This document shows, piece after piece, positions 16,230-26,107 of a stretch of DNA of 64,000 bases (position 1 is the first letter of the stretch; every line of letters starts with the position of its first letter). The notes under the pieces were generated by a model. That model was not told the DNA's origin, did not search any database, and was given only the letters and a program-made list of their open reading frames with translations. A program made the position numbers and the translations under genes. The DNA is taken from contig NZ_OBEH01000006.1 of NCBI RefSeq assembly GCF_900215465.1, positions 62,001 through 126,000 on the forward strand. Direction: 5' to 3'. This DNA is from Flagellimonas pacifica. GTDB lineage: Bacteria > Bacteroidota > Bacteroidia > Flavobacteriales > Flavobacteriaceae.

Positions 16230-17354
16230 CTATTTGAAAGTAAGAAGTAACCAATAAACAGTTGCACTGTATAAAGCTGCTATAGGCAAAGTCAAAAGCC
16301 AAGATAAGAGAATGTTACTAACCACCTTAATATTGGCTTTTTTGGTAACGGTCCCAATTCCAAAAATAGAACCAACGCTAACATGTGTGGTAGAAACAGG
16401 TAGTCCGTGAACACTGGCTGTGGTAACCAAAATTCCCGTGACCAAATTTGCGGTAAACCCTTGGCCACTGTTCATTGGAGTAATTTTTTTGCTCATCATT
16501 TCTCCTACTTTCTTTGCATTTAGTAATCCACCAACTGCCATGGCTATAGCTACTGCAATCATTCCCCATTTAATGTCTAAGGAATTGATTACAATAAGTA
16601 AACCTACAATTTTTGGAGTATCGTTAAGCCCTCGAGCAAAGCTCACAACTCCGGCACTTAAATAATGAGCGGTATCCAATACTTTTTGAGCATTTATACC
16701 TACAAAATTTCCTTCGTATCTATTTGCAAACTCCTGTTCTTTACTTATTAGTAATGTTTTTTGTTTGGTTTCCACGGCAGCGTCATAACTTTCAGTATGT
16801 AATGGCTTTGCTATCATAACTTTTTCTTCCCCGATATAGGCACTTGTTTCCTTAGTTACACCCATGGCAATCCGTAAACGTTTAAAAATGATGTATACAA
16901 TCAAACTCACTATTGCAGCCATCAGAGGACTCACGATTAAGGGCATTAAAAAAGTATTGCCCAGTTTGGCAAAATTAAAAGCACTTCCTACGGCTACGAC
17001 ACCACTCCCGAATAATGCTCCCACCAAACTATGGGTGGTAGAGATGGGCATTCCTATTTTTGTGGCCATAAAAACGGTAAGTGCGGCTCCAAGGGCTATT
17101 GAAATGGCAAACTCTGGGGATTGAATTAGAGTGTCTGGCACAAGACCCTTTCCTGAAAAGTTCTTTACCAAGGTACTTGCTAAAAAGATTGCAGCAACTG
17201 AACCCGAAAAAGTGGTTATTGTGGCCCAATTGATAGCTTTTTTGTAATTGGTGGTTCCGCTGCCAAATAAGGTGGCAACACCCTTAAAATTATCATTGGC
17301 ACCATTACTATAAGCAAGAAATCCAGCGGCAATAAAAAGAAGAACAAATATCAT
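16230..17354 (-). CDS. Inorganic phosphate transporter, PiT family
   Basis: A 374-residue inner-membrane PiT permease. The two duplicated signature halves are visible: YSNGANDNFKGVATLFGSG near the N-terminus with IGMPISTTHSLVGALFGSG, and ARGLNDTPKIVGLL with GLPVSTTHVSVGSIFGIG in the C-terminal half. A hydrophilic loop separates them around residues 185-230. It imports phosphate as a metal-phosphate complex with protons or sodium. It is convergent with the SDR gene; no PhoU-like partner (DUF47) is adjacent, although one often accompanies PiT genes. Confidence 0.92.
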   Translation of the reverse strand: MIFVLLFIAAGFLAYSNGANDNFKGVATLFGSGTTNYKKAINWATITTFSGSVAAIFLASTLVKNFSGKGLVPDTLIQSPEFAISIALGAALTVFMATKIGMPISTTHSLVGALFGSGVVAVGSAFNFAKLGNTFLMPLIVSPLMAAIVSLIVYIIFKRLRIAMGVTKETSAYIGEEKVMIAKPLHTESYDAAVETKQKTLLISKEQEFANRYEGNFVGINAQKVLDTAHYLSAGVVSFARGLNDTPKIVGLLIVINSLDIKWGMIAVAIAMAVGGLLNAKKVGEMMSKKITPMNSGQGFTANLVTGILVTTASVHGLPVSTTHVSVGSIFGIGTVTKKANIKVVSNILLSWLLTLPIAALYSATVYWLLLTFK

Positions 17355-17518
17355 TTGACAAAATCCAGTTTAAAAACATTGTGCAATTCAAGCCGTATAG
17401 TCGAAGATATGACACGGCGATTACAGATCGTAATTAAGAAAAATGCCACATTTTACGCGATTCCCACTAAAAAAACACAAAAGCCTACTTGTGATTTTTC
17501 AGAAACGTTGTCTGAATA

Positions 17519-18988
17519 CTAATTGTAATCAATGCCCTTGTTACTGTTTTCTACCGATGCCTTCCAGTTGGACAAATCTTGAATAAGTTGATTTGTCAGT
17601 TCTTGATTTTGTTCGGCAATATTTTTCTTTTCTGATTTATCATTCAATATATCATACAGTTCATAATTCCCATTTTCCAAATCCCCTATCAATTTATATT
17701 GCTGTGTTACCCATGAAATGTGTGGTTCACAAATAAAGCCAATTGGTTTTTCTCTTTCAGTTTCATTATCTACAAGAGCGTCAAGTATGCTAGTGCCGTC
17801 AATAGGCCTATTGTCAGGATATTCTATGTCTAAGATATCAAGTATGGTAGGCATGTAATCACTAGTGACAGCTGGAAAATCCTTCCGCATACCTCCTTTT
17901 AAATGATCTTTCCATACCACGAAAGCAGGAACCCTCACTCCTCCTTCATACAAGCTTCTTTTTTGTCCTCTAAAAACACCTGCGCTACCAGGTGTCTTAA
18001 ACTCTGGACCATTATCGCTACAAAAGAAAATGATGGTATTTTTATCCAATTCATTTTCTTTTAACTTTTTCCACAGTCTACCAATTTGCTCATCCATTGC
18101 GGTTAGAGTTCCATAATAAATCTGCTCTGGTAAATCCAAGTTACTGTAATGGCCTCGGTGAATACTGTCACTTACTACTGGTAAATGTGGAGTATGGAAC
18201 CATATTGTTGTAAAAAATGGTTTGTTGGCTTTATAGGAATCATCAATAAAAGGAATTACACGGTCCATAATAATACGGGAATCATCTCCTTTTAAGTTTT
18301 TAGACACTTTTTGATTTTCTCCATTCCAGTATGCAGTACCATATGCTTTTGTCGATTCTTGATTTTCTATTGACCTCCATCCATACCTTTTGCTTTCTCC
18401 TTCTTCAAAAACAGAAGGAAGAATCATGGGGTCATACGTTGGCACTTTGGATTCTGTGCTGAAATATTCATCATAACCATGCTCAGAGGGAATGCTATAG
18501 TCATCAGTGAATTCTGCCTTTCCACCTCTATTTGCATCTGGAACCTGTTTTGTTAGCGTTCCTAAATGCCATTTACCAAAATGACCGGTTACATACCCTT
18601 CTTTCTGCAGGATTTCCGGAATGGTAATTTCCTCTTCTTTTAAATGTCCGGTATTGGCATATGGAATATCCATTCTCAAAGAGTTTCTTCCGGTAATTAA
18701 ACTGGCTCTTGTGGGAGAGCAAACAGCAGATGCTGAATAAAATCTATCGAGAATAATACCATTTGCGGCAAGCGAATCTAAACAAGGAGTTTTTATTTTA
18801 CTGTTCCCATTAAAACCAACATCATACCATCCTTGGTCATCTGTCATAATTAAGATGATATTTGGTTTTTGAAAAATGGACTTTGGAGTAGGTTGTTTGC
18901 ATGCAAACATTCCAATTACAATGATTAACGGAAGTATCCAGAATTTGGTCCCTTTTAGAATTTTGGCGTTGTCAATTTGTAACATCAT
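17519..18988 (-). CDS. Lipoprotein sulfatase, S1 family
   Basis: A 489-residue formylglycine-dependent sulfatase with a second, unlinked locus relative to the one at 4732. It has lipobox Cys30 (GMFAC), metal-binding Asp50-Asp51 (MTDDQGWYDVGFNG), maturation motif C90-S-P-T-R94, and CSDNGPEFKTPGSAG in the second half. The start may be internal, because about 13 residues precede the hydrophobic signal; MMLQ is the only visible ATG option. The target is probably a sulfated marine glycan. It is divergent from the SprT-like gene and not part of a polysaccharide-utilisation operon. Confidence 0.88.
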   Translation of the reverse strand: MMLQIDNAKILKGTKFWILPLIIVIGMFACKQPTPKSIFQKPNIILIMTDDQGWYDVGFNGNSKIKTPCLDSLAANGIILDRFYSASAVCSPTRASLITGRNSLRMDIPYANTGHLKEEEITIPEILQKEGYVTGHFGKWHLGTLTKQVPDANRGGKAEFTDDYSIPSEHGYDEYFSTESKVPTYDPMILPSVFEEGESKRYGWRSIENQESTKAYGTAYWNGENQKVSKNLKGDDSRIIMDRVIPFIDDSYKANKPFFTTIWFHTPHLPVVSDSIHRGHYSNLDLPEQIYYGTLTAMDEQIGRLWKKLKENELDKNTIIFFCSDNGPEFKTPGSAGVFRGQKRSLYEGGVRVPAFVVWKDHLKGGMRKDFPAVTSDYMPTILDILDIEYPDNRPIDGTSILDALVDNETEREKPIGFICEPHISWVTQQYKLIGDLENGNYELYDILNDKSEKKNIAEQNQELTNQLIQDLSNWKASVENSNKGIDYN

Positions 18989-19025
18989 TCAGGTATTTTA
19001 CTCAATTAGATAAATTTAGATAAAA

Positions 19026-19033
19026 TAACTTTG
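19026..19033 (+). promoter_or_regulatory. -7 element for the SprT-like/manC operon
   Basis: TAACTTTG fits TANNTTTG. It overlaps the TTG (19031) that opens the longest frame, so translation must begin further downstream. A second TAACTTTG lies at 19063-19070. Confidence 0.5.
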
Positions 19034-19075
19034 GATTTTTCTGCTCAAAAGAAATCAACTTATAACTTTGTTAGA

Positions 19076-19699
19076 GTGAGTGATACTTTACAAAAATATT
19101 TGCCCGAACGCGCAGTTGAACCTTGTTTTGAGCTTGTCAAAACCCATGCTGTGCATTTGAAGATTGTAAACCATAGGGTAACTAGGCATGGTGATTATAG
19201 AAGGCTTGCGAATGGTCTGCACCAAATTACAGTCAATGCATCACTAAATAAATACCGGTTTTTAATAACACTGATTCATGAGATTGCCCATTTGGTGGCT
19301 TTTGAAAAATACGGACGCAGAATCAAGCCCCATGGCTTGGAATGGAAGCGAACCTTTCAACATTTAATGGTACCCTTTATACGACCAGAAGTATTTCCGT
19401 CCCAACTATTGCCCGTAATTGCAAATCATTTTAAAAATCCAAAGGCAAGTAGTAGTACAGATGCACGTTTGTCTATTGCACTAAAGGCTTTTGATGAAGA
19501 GGAGCGCAAAAATAGCTATGTGTATGAACTACCCATGGGTAGTACCTTTCGACTGTATAATGGTAAATTGTTTAAGAAAGGACAAAAAAGAGTAAAAAGA
19601 TATGAGTGTGTAGAATTGGCTTCGGGCAGGTTATATTTGTTCCAACCAAATGCCGAAGTAGAGCTGATTAAGAATGCACAAATAGAACCACCTTTTTAA
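19076..19699 (+). CDS. SprT-like zinc metallopeptidase domain protein
   Basis: A 207-residue protein from the GTG at 19076; the frame is open to a TTG at 19031, but that codon sits in a -7 promoter element. The motif HEIAH at 68-72, with a third ligand probably His86 (IKPHGLEWK), matches SprT/Spartan-type gluzincin-like metallopeptidases. A small beta-rich C-terminal part (FRLYNGKLFKKGQKRVKRYEC) resembles the SprT zinc-ribbon region but lacks the cysteines. The biological role in Bacteroidota is unknown. It lies 18 bp before manC. Confidence 0.78.
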   Translation: MSDTLQKYLPERAVEPCFELVKTHAVHLKIVNHRVTRHGDYRRLANGLHQITVNASLNKYRFLITLIHEIAHLVAFEKYGRRIKPHGLEWKRTFQHLMVPFIRPEVFPSQLLPVIANHFKNPKASSSTDARLSIALKAFDEEERKNSYVYELPMGSTFRLYNGKLFKKGQKRVKRYECVELASGRLYLFQPNAEVELIKNAQIEPPF

Positions 19700-19717
19700 G
19701 GAAAAGAAAAAGCGAAA

Positions 19718-20797
19718 ATGAACAAAAATTATTACGCAATACTAATGGCCGGAGGTGTAGGGTCTCGTTTTTGGCCTGTCAGCACATCATCAAACCCAAA
19801 ACAGTTTCATGATATGCTGGGAGCTGGGAAGACCCTAATTCAAAAAACTTTTGATCGCCTTAACCGTTTTATCCCAACAGAAAATATCTTGATTCTGACC
19901 AATGAACGCTACAACGATTTGGTCTTGGAGCAATTACCAAAGGTAAAACAAGAGCAAGTGGTCTTGGAGCCTGCCATGCGCAATACAGCCCCTTGCATTT
20001 TATATGCCTCACTCAAAATTCAGAAGATGAACCCCAATGCGGTAATGATTGTGGCACCCAGTGATCATTGGATAGAAGATGAACAATCTTTTGAAGATAA
20101 TGTAACAGCTTGTTTTGATAAATGTGGGAAGGAAGAAGTGTTGTGTACTTTGGGGATTCAACCAACTTTTCCAAATACGGGTTTTGGGTATATAGAATTT
20201 GAAAAAGGGAGTGACAAAAACCTGAAAAAAGTGTCTCAGTTTAGAGAGAAACCCGATTATGAAACGGCCAAGGAGTTCTTGGCACAGGGTAATTTTCTTT
20301 GGAATGCGGGGATTTTTATGTGGGGGGTGAACACGATAGTAAATGCATTCAAAAATTATCAGCCTAAACAATATGAGTTGTTCGAGCGAGGTGTTTCTTG
20401 TTATAACACGGTGGAAGAACAAGCTTTTATACAGGAAAATTATCCTAAGGCTGATAACATCTCTATAGATTATGCTATCTTGGAGAAGTCCAAAGCCATT
20501 TTTACGTTGCCTGCCACTTTTGATTGGAATGACCTGGGAACTTGGGGAGCTTTGTATGAGAAGCTAAATAAAGATGAAGATGAAAATGCGGTTGTAAACG
20601 GAAAGGTGTTATTGGAAGATGCCAAAGGAAATATGATTCGTTCCCCGAAGGGGAAAATCGTGGTTGTGGACGGATTAAAGGATTATATTATTGTAGATAA
20701 GGAGGAGGTATTGCTGATTTACCCCAAATCCAAACAGCAGAATATTAAAGAAGTGCTGAATCAAGTAAAAGAAAGGTTTGGCGATGAATACGCGTAA
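19718..20797 (+). CDS. manC: Mannose-1-phosphate guanylyltransferase
   Basis: A 359-residue single-domain GDP-mannose pyrophosphorylase. The nucleotide-binding signature AGGVGSRFWPVS is at 11-22, followed by PSDHWIEDE, FREKPDYETA and DWNDLGTWGALYEK. It makes GDP-mannose from mannose-1-phosphate and GTP, feeding glycan synthesis and GDP-fucose. It lacks the C-terminal isomerase domain of bifunctional ManC/AlgA enzymes. It is sandwiched between the SprT-like gene (18 bp) and the DUF389 gene (2 bp), an operon seen in related flavobacteria. Confidence 0.93.
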   Translation: MNKNYYAILMAGGVGSRFWPVSTSSNPKQFHDMLGAGKTLIQKTFDRLNRFIPTENILILTNERYNDLVLEQLPKVKQEQVVLEPAMRNTAPCILYASLKIQKMNPNAVMIVAPSDHWIEDEQSFEDNVTACFDKCGKEEVLCTLGIQPTFPNTGFGYIEFEKGSDKNLKKVSQFREKPDYETAKEFLAQGNFLWNAGIFMWGVNTIVNAFKNYQPKQYELFERGVSCYNTVEEQAFIQENYPKADNISIDYAILEKSKAIFTLPATFDWNDLGTWGALYEKLNKDEDENAVVNGKVLLEDAKGNMIRSPKGKIVVVDGLKDYIIVDKEEVLLIYPKSKQQNIKEVLNQVKERFGDEYA

Positions 20798-20799
20798 TT

Positions 20800-22257
20800 A
20801 TGAGTGAGCATTTGTTTACGGAAGGGGAAAACTCACCCGGTAAGGATAGCGGAGATGAAGTAAAAAAAGATTTTAAAGGACTTTTAGGTAGTATTCGGAA
20901 GTTCCTTTCCGAGCTTTTGGAGATTAGGACCAACACGGATGCCGCGGCAACTAAGGAGTCAATCATAGTTGATATTCCCTTTAAGGGGCATACATCCTGG
21001 ATTTTAATTTGTTCCATCTTTATTGCTTCCATTGGGTTGAACGCCAACTCTACTGCTGTTGTTATCGGTGCCATGTTAATTTCTCCTTTGATGGGCCCCA
21101 TTTTGGGCATGGGTATGTCTTTGGCAATCAACGATATTGATACCCTACGCAGATCTCTTAAGAATTTCACTGTCATGGTGGTTTTAAGTGTGTTCACGGC
21201 GTTCTTATTCTTTTATCTATTTCCACTGCGGGATGAATCTTCGGAACTTTTAGCTAGGACAAAACCTGATATCCGAGATGTGCTGATTGCATTTTTTGGT
21301 GGTTTGGCCTTGGTTATTGCAAGAGCCAAAAAAGGTACTATTGCCAGTGTTATTTTTGGCGTTGCCATTGCCACGGCACTTATGCCACCGTTGTGTACGG
21401 TTGGTTTCGGTTTAGCGATAGGTAAACCTTGGTATGCCGCTGGAGCAATGTATCTTTTCATTATCAACACCATTTTTATTGGCTTGGCCACTTTTTTGGT
21501 CATTAAGTTTCTACGATTTCCAATGGTGCGGTATGCCAATTCGCAACGAAGACGATTTATTGCTCGCGTAGCGTCCATTACTGGAATTTTAGTTATGATT
21601 CCTGCTGGATTTACCTTTTATCAGGTTTTTCAAGAATCACTTTTTAAGAAGCAAGCACAAGAATTCCTAAAAGAAACTATTGAAGTCTATCAGTTTAATG
21701 AATCTGGGCGATACGTGGATAATTTAACCAAATTGGAATTCAATAAGGGAGAAACTCCTTTAATTGAATTAGTTTGTATGGGAGATGAATTGATTCCTGA
21801 AAATGTCATCAATACTTGGAGGGTCCAGAAGAATGAATATTCCAGATTAAAGGATGCCCAGTTTAAGATTTTACAGGGTGGTAAGGATGATTCTGAAGAA
21901 AAGTTCAATTATGTAAGTGAGCTTTATGAAAAAAACAAAGCCGAATTGTTGAACAAGGATGAGCAAATACGATTGTTGGAAGAGGAAGTGGCCACCTTGA
22001 CCAAAAATGCAGGAAAACAGATTCCTTTCAGCAATATTAGTGCGGAAGCAAAAGCCAATTATGGAAATATTGAAGGCTTGGGTTTTTCCTATCAAATCCA
22101 AACCGACTTTAAAAAGCAAGATACTGTTCCTGTTTTTGAGGTGAAATGGAAAAATGGAATTCAAAAAAATCAAAAGGAGAGCGACGCCAAAAAAATGTTG
22201 ACGTGGCTCAAGGTTAGACTTCAGGATAGTACAATTGTAATGAAAGAAGCTGAGTGA
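20800..22257 (+). CDS. DUF389 family membrane protein
   Basis: A 485-residue membrane protein of the DUF389/TIGR00341 type. The N-terminal ~65 residues are cytosolic, then about six transmembrane segments follow with the family-typical NANSTAVVIGAMLISPLMGPILGMG near residues 85-110. A large soluble C-terminal part contains a probable coiled coil around residues 345-410. Its function is not established. It starts 2 bp after manC and is convergent with the mlaF-like gene, 30 bp away. Confidence 0.87.
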   Translation: MSEHLFTEGENSPGKDSGDEVKKDFKGLLGSIRKFLSELLEIRTNTDAAATKESIIVDIPFKGHTSWILICSIFIASIGLNANSTAVVIGAMLISPLMGPILGMGMSLAINDIDTLRRSLKNFTVMVVLSVFTAFLFFYLFPLRDESSELLARTKPDIRDVLIAFFGGLALVIARAKKGTIASVIFGVAIATALMPPLCTVGFGLAIGKPWYAAGAMYLFIINTIFIGLATFLVIKFLRFPMVRYANSQRRRFIARVASITGILVMIPAGFTFYQVFQESLFKKQAQEFLKETIEVYQFNESGRYVDNLTKLEFNKGETPLIELVCMGDELIPENVINTWRVQKNEYSRLKDAQFKILQGGKDDSEEKFNYVSELYEKNKAELLNKDEQIRLLEEEVATLTKNAGKQIPFSNISAEAKANYGNIEGLGFSYQIQTDFKKQDTVPVFEVKWKNGIQKNQKESDAKKMLTWLKVRLQDSTIVMKEAE

Positions 22258-22287
22258 TTTTCAGACATTATAGAAATGTGATTGCAG

Positions 22288-23055
22288 TTAGTTCCGTTCC
22301 TCAATATACATTTGGCGTACCTTTTTGAAAAGCTCTGAAGAATAGACAAAATTGGTAACCGCTTCATTGTCCGTTTTAAAGATTTCCTTATTTGTGCCTT
22401 CCCATTCCTTAAAACCATCTTTTAGAAAAATGATTTTTTCACCAATCTCCATAACCGAGTTCATATCGTGAGTGTTGATAATTGTGGTAATGTTATATTC
22501 TTTGGTGATTTCTTGGATTAGATTGTCAATCAATATAGCTGTTTTGGGGTCAAGGCCCGAATTGGGCTCGTCACAAAACAAATACTTGGGATTCATAACA
22601 ATGGCACGAGCAATGGCCACACGCTTTTGCATACCCCCAGAGATTTCTGAAGGATACTTTTTATGGGCATCTATAAGGTTGACACGTTCCAGTACAAAAT
22701 CGACCCGATCTTGCATTTCTGCTTTGGTTTGATTAGTGAACATATCCAAAGGGAACATTACATTGCCTTCCACAGTCATAGAATCAAAAAGGGCACTTCC
22801 TTGAAAAACCATGCCCATTTCTTGGCGTAAATCTCGCCTTTCACTAGTGGAAAGTTCAGAATAAAACTGCCCATTATAGCAAATTTGCCCTTCATCTGGC
22901 TCAAAAAGACCTAATAAACACTTCAGGAAAACGGTTTTTCCAGAGCCACTTTGCCCAATGACCAAGTTGGTTTTCCCATCTTCAAAAACAGTGCTAATCC
23001 CTTTCAGTACATGGGCATCTCCAAATGATTTGTGGATGTTTTCAACTTCAATCAT
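22288..23055 (-). CDS. ABC transporter ATP-binding protein, MlaF-like
   Basis: A 255-residue ATPase with Walker A GQSGSGKT at 34-41, signature SGGMQKR at 139-145, Walker B YLFCDEP at 158-164 and a switch His in INTHDMNS. With the adjacent MlaE-like permease it should form an inner-membrane lipid (phospholipid) trafficking complex. The ATG shares its A with the TGA stop of the permease gene (TGATG), indicating translational coupling. A longer frame back to 23115 lies inside the permease gene and is not used. No MlaD-type MCE gene is adjacent in the window. Confidence 0.9.
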   Translation of the reverse strand: MIEVENIHKSFGDAHVLKGISTVFEDGKTNLVIGQSGSGKTVFLKCLLGLFEPDEGQICYNGQFYSELSTSERRDLRQEMGMVFQGSALFDSMTVEGNVMFPLDMFTNQTKAEMQDRVDFVLERVNLIDAHKKYPSEISGGMQKRVAIARAIVMNPKYLFCDEPNSGLDPKTAILIDNLIQEITKEYNITTIINTHDMNSVMEIGEKIIFLKDGFKEWEGTNKEIFKTDNEAVTNFVYSSELFKKVRQMYIEERN

Positions 23056-23792
23056 CAGCCTAAAATTAATTGTGTAAGGATATAATTCAAAATGATGATA
23101 ACTACACTGGTCCATACAAAGGCGGTGGTACTTGCTTTACCTACCTCTAGAGCTCCACCTTTCATAAAAAAACCATGAAAAGAAGGTACTGTGGCAATAA
23201 CAAAAGCAAATATTAGGGTCTTGATGAATGCATAAGTGACATGGAACGACTCAAATTCCATTTGTAAACCTTTAATAAATTCACCACTTGGGGCATAGCC
23301 TCCAAAAACTGCGGCGATCCATCCGCCCAAAACTCCCACGAACATGGCAATTGCAACAGCAAAGGGGTACATGAACATGGCAATTATTTTGGGGAATACT
23401 AAATAATTCAATGAGTTGACGCCCATGACCTCCAAGGCATCTATTTGTTCGGTAACCCGCATAGTACCTATACTGGATGTAATATATGAACCCACTTTTC
23501 CTGCCATAATTATTGAGGTGAAAGTGGGGGCAAATTCTAAGATAACCGATTGTCTGGTAGCGAAACCAATAAGACTTTTGGGTAAAAACGGATTATTGAG
23601 GTTAAGTGCAGTCTGAATGGTAACAACACCTCCAATAAAAAAGGCAATAAAGATGATGATACCCATTGAACCGTATATCAGTTCATCGATTTCCTTTAAA
23701 ATAAGGGATCTCATGATTGGCCATTTGGTAGGTTTTTTAAATACTTCCCAAACCATGATGAAGTACTTCCCAATCGCTTCAAGATAATTCAT
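23055..23792 (-). CDS. ABC transporter permease, MlaE-like
   Basis: A 245-residue permease of the MlaE/YrbE family with about five membrane segments. The family stretches SVILEFAPTFTSIIMAGKVGSYITSSIGTMRVTEQIDALEVMG (residues about 80-125) and MKGGALEVGKASTTAFVWTSV are recognisable. It is the membrane partner of the overlapping ATPase gene for lipid asymmetry maintenance. It is divergent from the pafA-like gene with about 118 bp between starts. Confidence 0.9.
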   Translation of the reverse strand: MNYLEAIGKYFIMVWEVFKKPTKWPIMRSLILKEIDELIYGSMGIIIFIAFFIGGVVTIQTALNLNNPFLPKSLIGFATRQSVILEFAPTFTSIIMAGKVGSYITSSIGTMRVTEQIDALEVMGVNSLNYLVFPKIIAMFMYPFAVAIAMFVGVLGGWIAAVFGGYAPSGEFIKGLQMEFESFHVTYAFIKTLIFAFVIATVPSFHGFFMKGGALEVGKASTTAFVWTSVVIIILNYILTQLILG

Positions 23793-23878
23793 GCACTAAA
23801 AATAGACTTGCAGCCATAAAAATAAGAATATTGCCGTGCATTTAACCTTGAATTTAAATTTTAAAAAAGATAATTGAA

Positions 23879-23886
23879 TAGTTTTG
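23879..23886 (+). promoter_or_regulatory. -7 element for the PafA-like gene
   Basis: TAGTTTTG fits TANNTTTG 25 bp before the ATG at 23911. It covers the TTG (23884) of the longest frame, ruling out that start. Confidence 0.5.
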
Positions 23887-23910
23887 TCTCTATTTAACAA
23901 AATACAATTC

Positions 23911-25581
23911 ATGAAAAGAATCAACCTGCTTGTATTATTAGTATCATTTTTTTGCTTAAACTTATCCACGGCGCAACGAAGAGGAAAGAATGCTCTGGAG
24001 CCCATACCTGTTCAAATTGCACAATCACCAAAATTGGTTGTGGGTGTTGTTGTGGATCAAATGAGGTATGATTATTTAACTCGTTTTTGGGGCCATTATG
24101 GAGAAGGTGGTTTTAAGCGGTTGGTTAACCAAGGGTTTAATTGTAAAAATCATCACTTTAATTATGCGCCAACCAGCACAGGGCCGGGCCATGCATCTGT
24201 TTATACCGGGACTACACCTTCTACCCATGGTATTATTGGTAACAATTGGTATGATAAAACACAGGATAAGGAAGTGTATTGTGCTTCGGATGATGGTTAT
24301 GAGTCGGTAGGAACATTATCAGATGCTGGGAAAATGTCTCCGCACCGTTTGGTAACAACCACTATTACAGATCAACTGCGATTGCATACACAAAAAAGAG
24401 GAAAGGTAATCGCCGTAGCTCTAAAGGATCGTGGAGCAGTATTGCCTGGCGGACATACTGCAAATGCGGCATATTGGTTTGAAGGGGGTGATAGTGGCAA
24501 ATGGATAAGTAGTACTTACTATATGCAGCAATTACCTCAATGGGTGGTAGATTTTAATGCATCAGATAGGGTGGAGGCCTATAAAAAGCCTTGGACTACT
24601 TTAAAGGATATCAATTTGTATTTGGAAAGTGGACCGGACAATAATAGCTATGAAGGATTATTTGAGGACGAGACCACCCCTACATTTCCGCATAGCACCC
24701 CAAACCTGCTTAGTAAAACCAAGGATTTTGAAATTTTGAAATATACACCTTATGGTAATACTATTACTGCAGACTTTGCTCTTGAAGCTCTTGATAAGGA
24801 AGGTTTGGGTGCAGATGCTATAACAGATTTCTTAGCTATAAGCTTTTCCAGCGCAGATTACATTGGTCATAAGTTTGGGGTAAACTCCAAAGAAATCCAA
24901 GATGTTTATTTGCGTTTAGATAGAGATTTGGAGCGCATTCTGAACACGCTTGATCAAAAAGTGGGAGCTGGGCAATATACTGTGTTTTTGACTGCCGATC
25001 ATGGAGCGGTAAATGTACCGGCCTATTTACAAGATCAAAAAATTCCGGCCGGATATTTGGATTTGGATGAAATGAAAGCCAAGTTTACGGAATTTATAAA
25101 ATACAAGTATGGAACTACGGATTTGGTAAAACACATTTCTGGCATGCAGATATTTTTGGACCATAAGGTAATTGCCAATTTGGATATGGATTTGAACGAT
25201 GTGGAAGAGGAAATTGCATTTGAACTTTTAAGTTATGAAGGAGCCAACGAAGTATATACTGCACATCAACTTTGGCGGAATGAGTACACTTCTGGAATAC
25301 CATATTTGCTTCAGAACGGGTACAATCAAAAACGATCAGGGAATGTATGGATAGTTCAACGACCTGGATTTGCGAACTACAGAAGAACTGGATCCACTCA
25401 TGGTTCCCCTATGATCTACGATACCCATGTACCATTGTTATTCTATGGAACGGGTATTAAAAAAGGTAGCACTGCTAACAGGACAGAAATTCCCGATATT
25501 GCGCCAACCATTGCCACATTGTTAGGGGTTGCTTTTCCAAACGGAACTACAGGTAGGCCAATAGGTGAGGTTTTAAAATAA
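23911..25581 (+). CDS. pafA: Alkaline phosphatase, PafA type
   Basis: A 556-residue secreted alkaline phosphatase superfamily enzyme with a signal peptide ending near STAQ. Residues align with the PafA catalytic set: nucleophile Thr90 (TSTGPGHASVYTG), Asn111 (GIIGNNW), and Lys172 and Arg174 (ALKDRGAVLPGG). Metal ligands include Asp49 (VVVDQMRYDY) and the TADHGA motif in the middle. PafA releases phosphate from organic phosphomonoesters in the periplasm of Bacteroidota and is notable for resistance to product inhibition. The PiT phosphate transporter lies 6.5 kb away. The assignment rests on conserved spacing of the active-site residues. Confidence 0.9.
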   Translation: MKRINLLVLLVSFFCLNLSTAQRRGKNALEPIPVQIAQSPKLVVGVVVDQMRYDYLTRFWGHYGEGGFKRLVNQGFNCKNHHFNYAPTSTGPGHASVYTGTTPSTHGIIGNNWYDKTQDKEVYCASDDGYESVGTLSDAGKMSPHRLVTTTITDQLRLHTQKRGKVIAVALKDRGAVLPGGHTANAAYWFEGGDSGKWISSTYYMQQLPQWVVDFNASDRVEAYKKPWTTLKDINLYLESGPDNNSYEGLFEDETTPTFPHSTPNLLSKTKDFEILKYTPYGNTITADFALEALDKEGLGADAITDFLAISFSSADYIGHKFGVNSKEIQDVYLRLDRDLERILNTLDQKVGAGQYTVFLTADHGAVNVPAYLQDQKIPAGYLDLDEMKAKFTEFIKYKYGTTDLVKHISGMQIFLDHKVIANLDMDLNDVEEEIAFELLSYEGANEVYTAHQLWRNEYTSGIPYLLQNGYNQKRSGNVWIVQRPGFANYRRTGSTHGSPMIYDTHVPLLFYGTGIKKGSTANRTEIPDIAPTIATLLGVAFPNGTTGRPIGEVLK

Positions 25582-25621
25582 TCATTAGAGTATTTATACC
25601 TGTAGGCCAAGAATGTAAAAT

Positions 25622-26107
25622 TTAATTAAAAAAGAAAGAGGGGAGCGATATAAGGCCTGTAAAAACCATAAAGCATATTAACAGGTAATCGTTGAGTTTT
25701 AAACTTCGGGTTTCGTCCATTTGCAAAATATTCCAAAGCATGAAAATTGCAATGGTAGCTAAAACAACAAAAACCAATAAGACAATGTTGTTGATAGGTC
25801 CATTCAATCCAAAAATAAATGCTAATAAAATTCCAAGGATAACGATAGAAATGGTGGTGAGGCCAAAGACAATTCCAAACTTTTTGGTTTGAATGAAACC
25901 AATTAATGCAATTGCAGAAAATATGGTTGTAATAATAAACCCTTTCGTGGTCCAAAGAATTTCCGCAAAATTGTTTGATAATGGATTCCAATAATTCCCA
26001 TATACTGTAATCAATATTGCCAATAAGGATATAATGGAAAGCACTATTGTTAAAAAAGTAAATGACAGTACCATATAGCGCTTTGTATTTTTTGACGTCA
26101 TGGCCAT
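25622..26107 (-). CDS. Hypothetical four-helix membrane protein
   Basis: 161 residues with four hydrophobic segments (about residues 12-35, 50-68, 75-96, 104-122) and a final one near 140-160, with no recognised domain. It is convergent with pafA. It could be an ancient small integral membrane protein conserved in flavobacteria; function is unknown. Confidence 0.65.
   Translation of the reverse strand: MAMTSKNTKRYMVLSFTFLTIVLSIISLLAILITVYGNYWNPLSNNFAEILWTTKGFIITTIFSAIALIGFIQTKKFGIVFGLTTISIVILGILLAFIFGLNGPINNIVLLVFVVLATIAIFMLWNILQMDETRSLKLNDYLLICFMVFTGLISLPSFFFN

Noticed and set aside
20009..20422. A 137-residue minus-strand frame inside manC
   Set aside because: It is fully overlapped by an intact manC with strong family motifs, and has no independent support.
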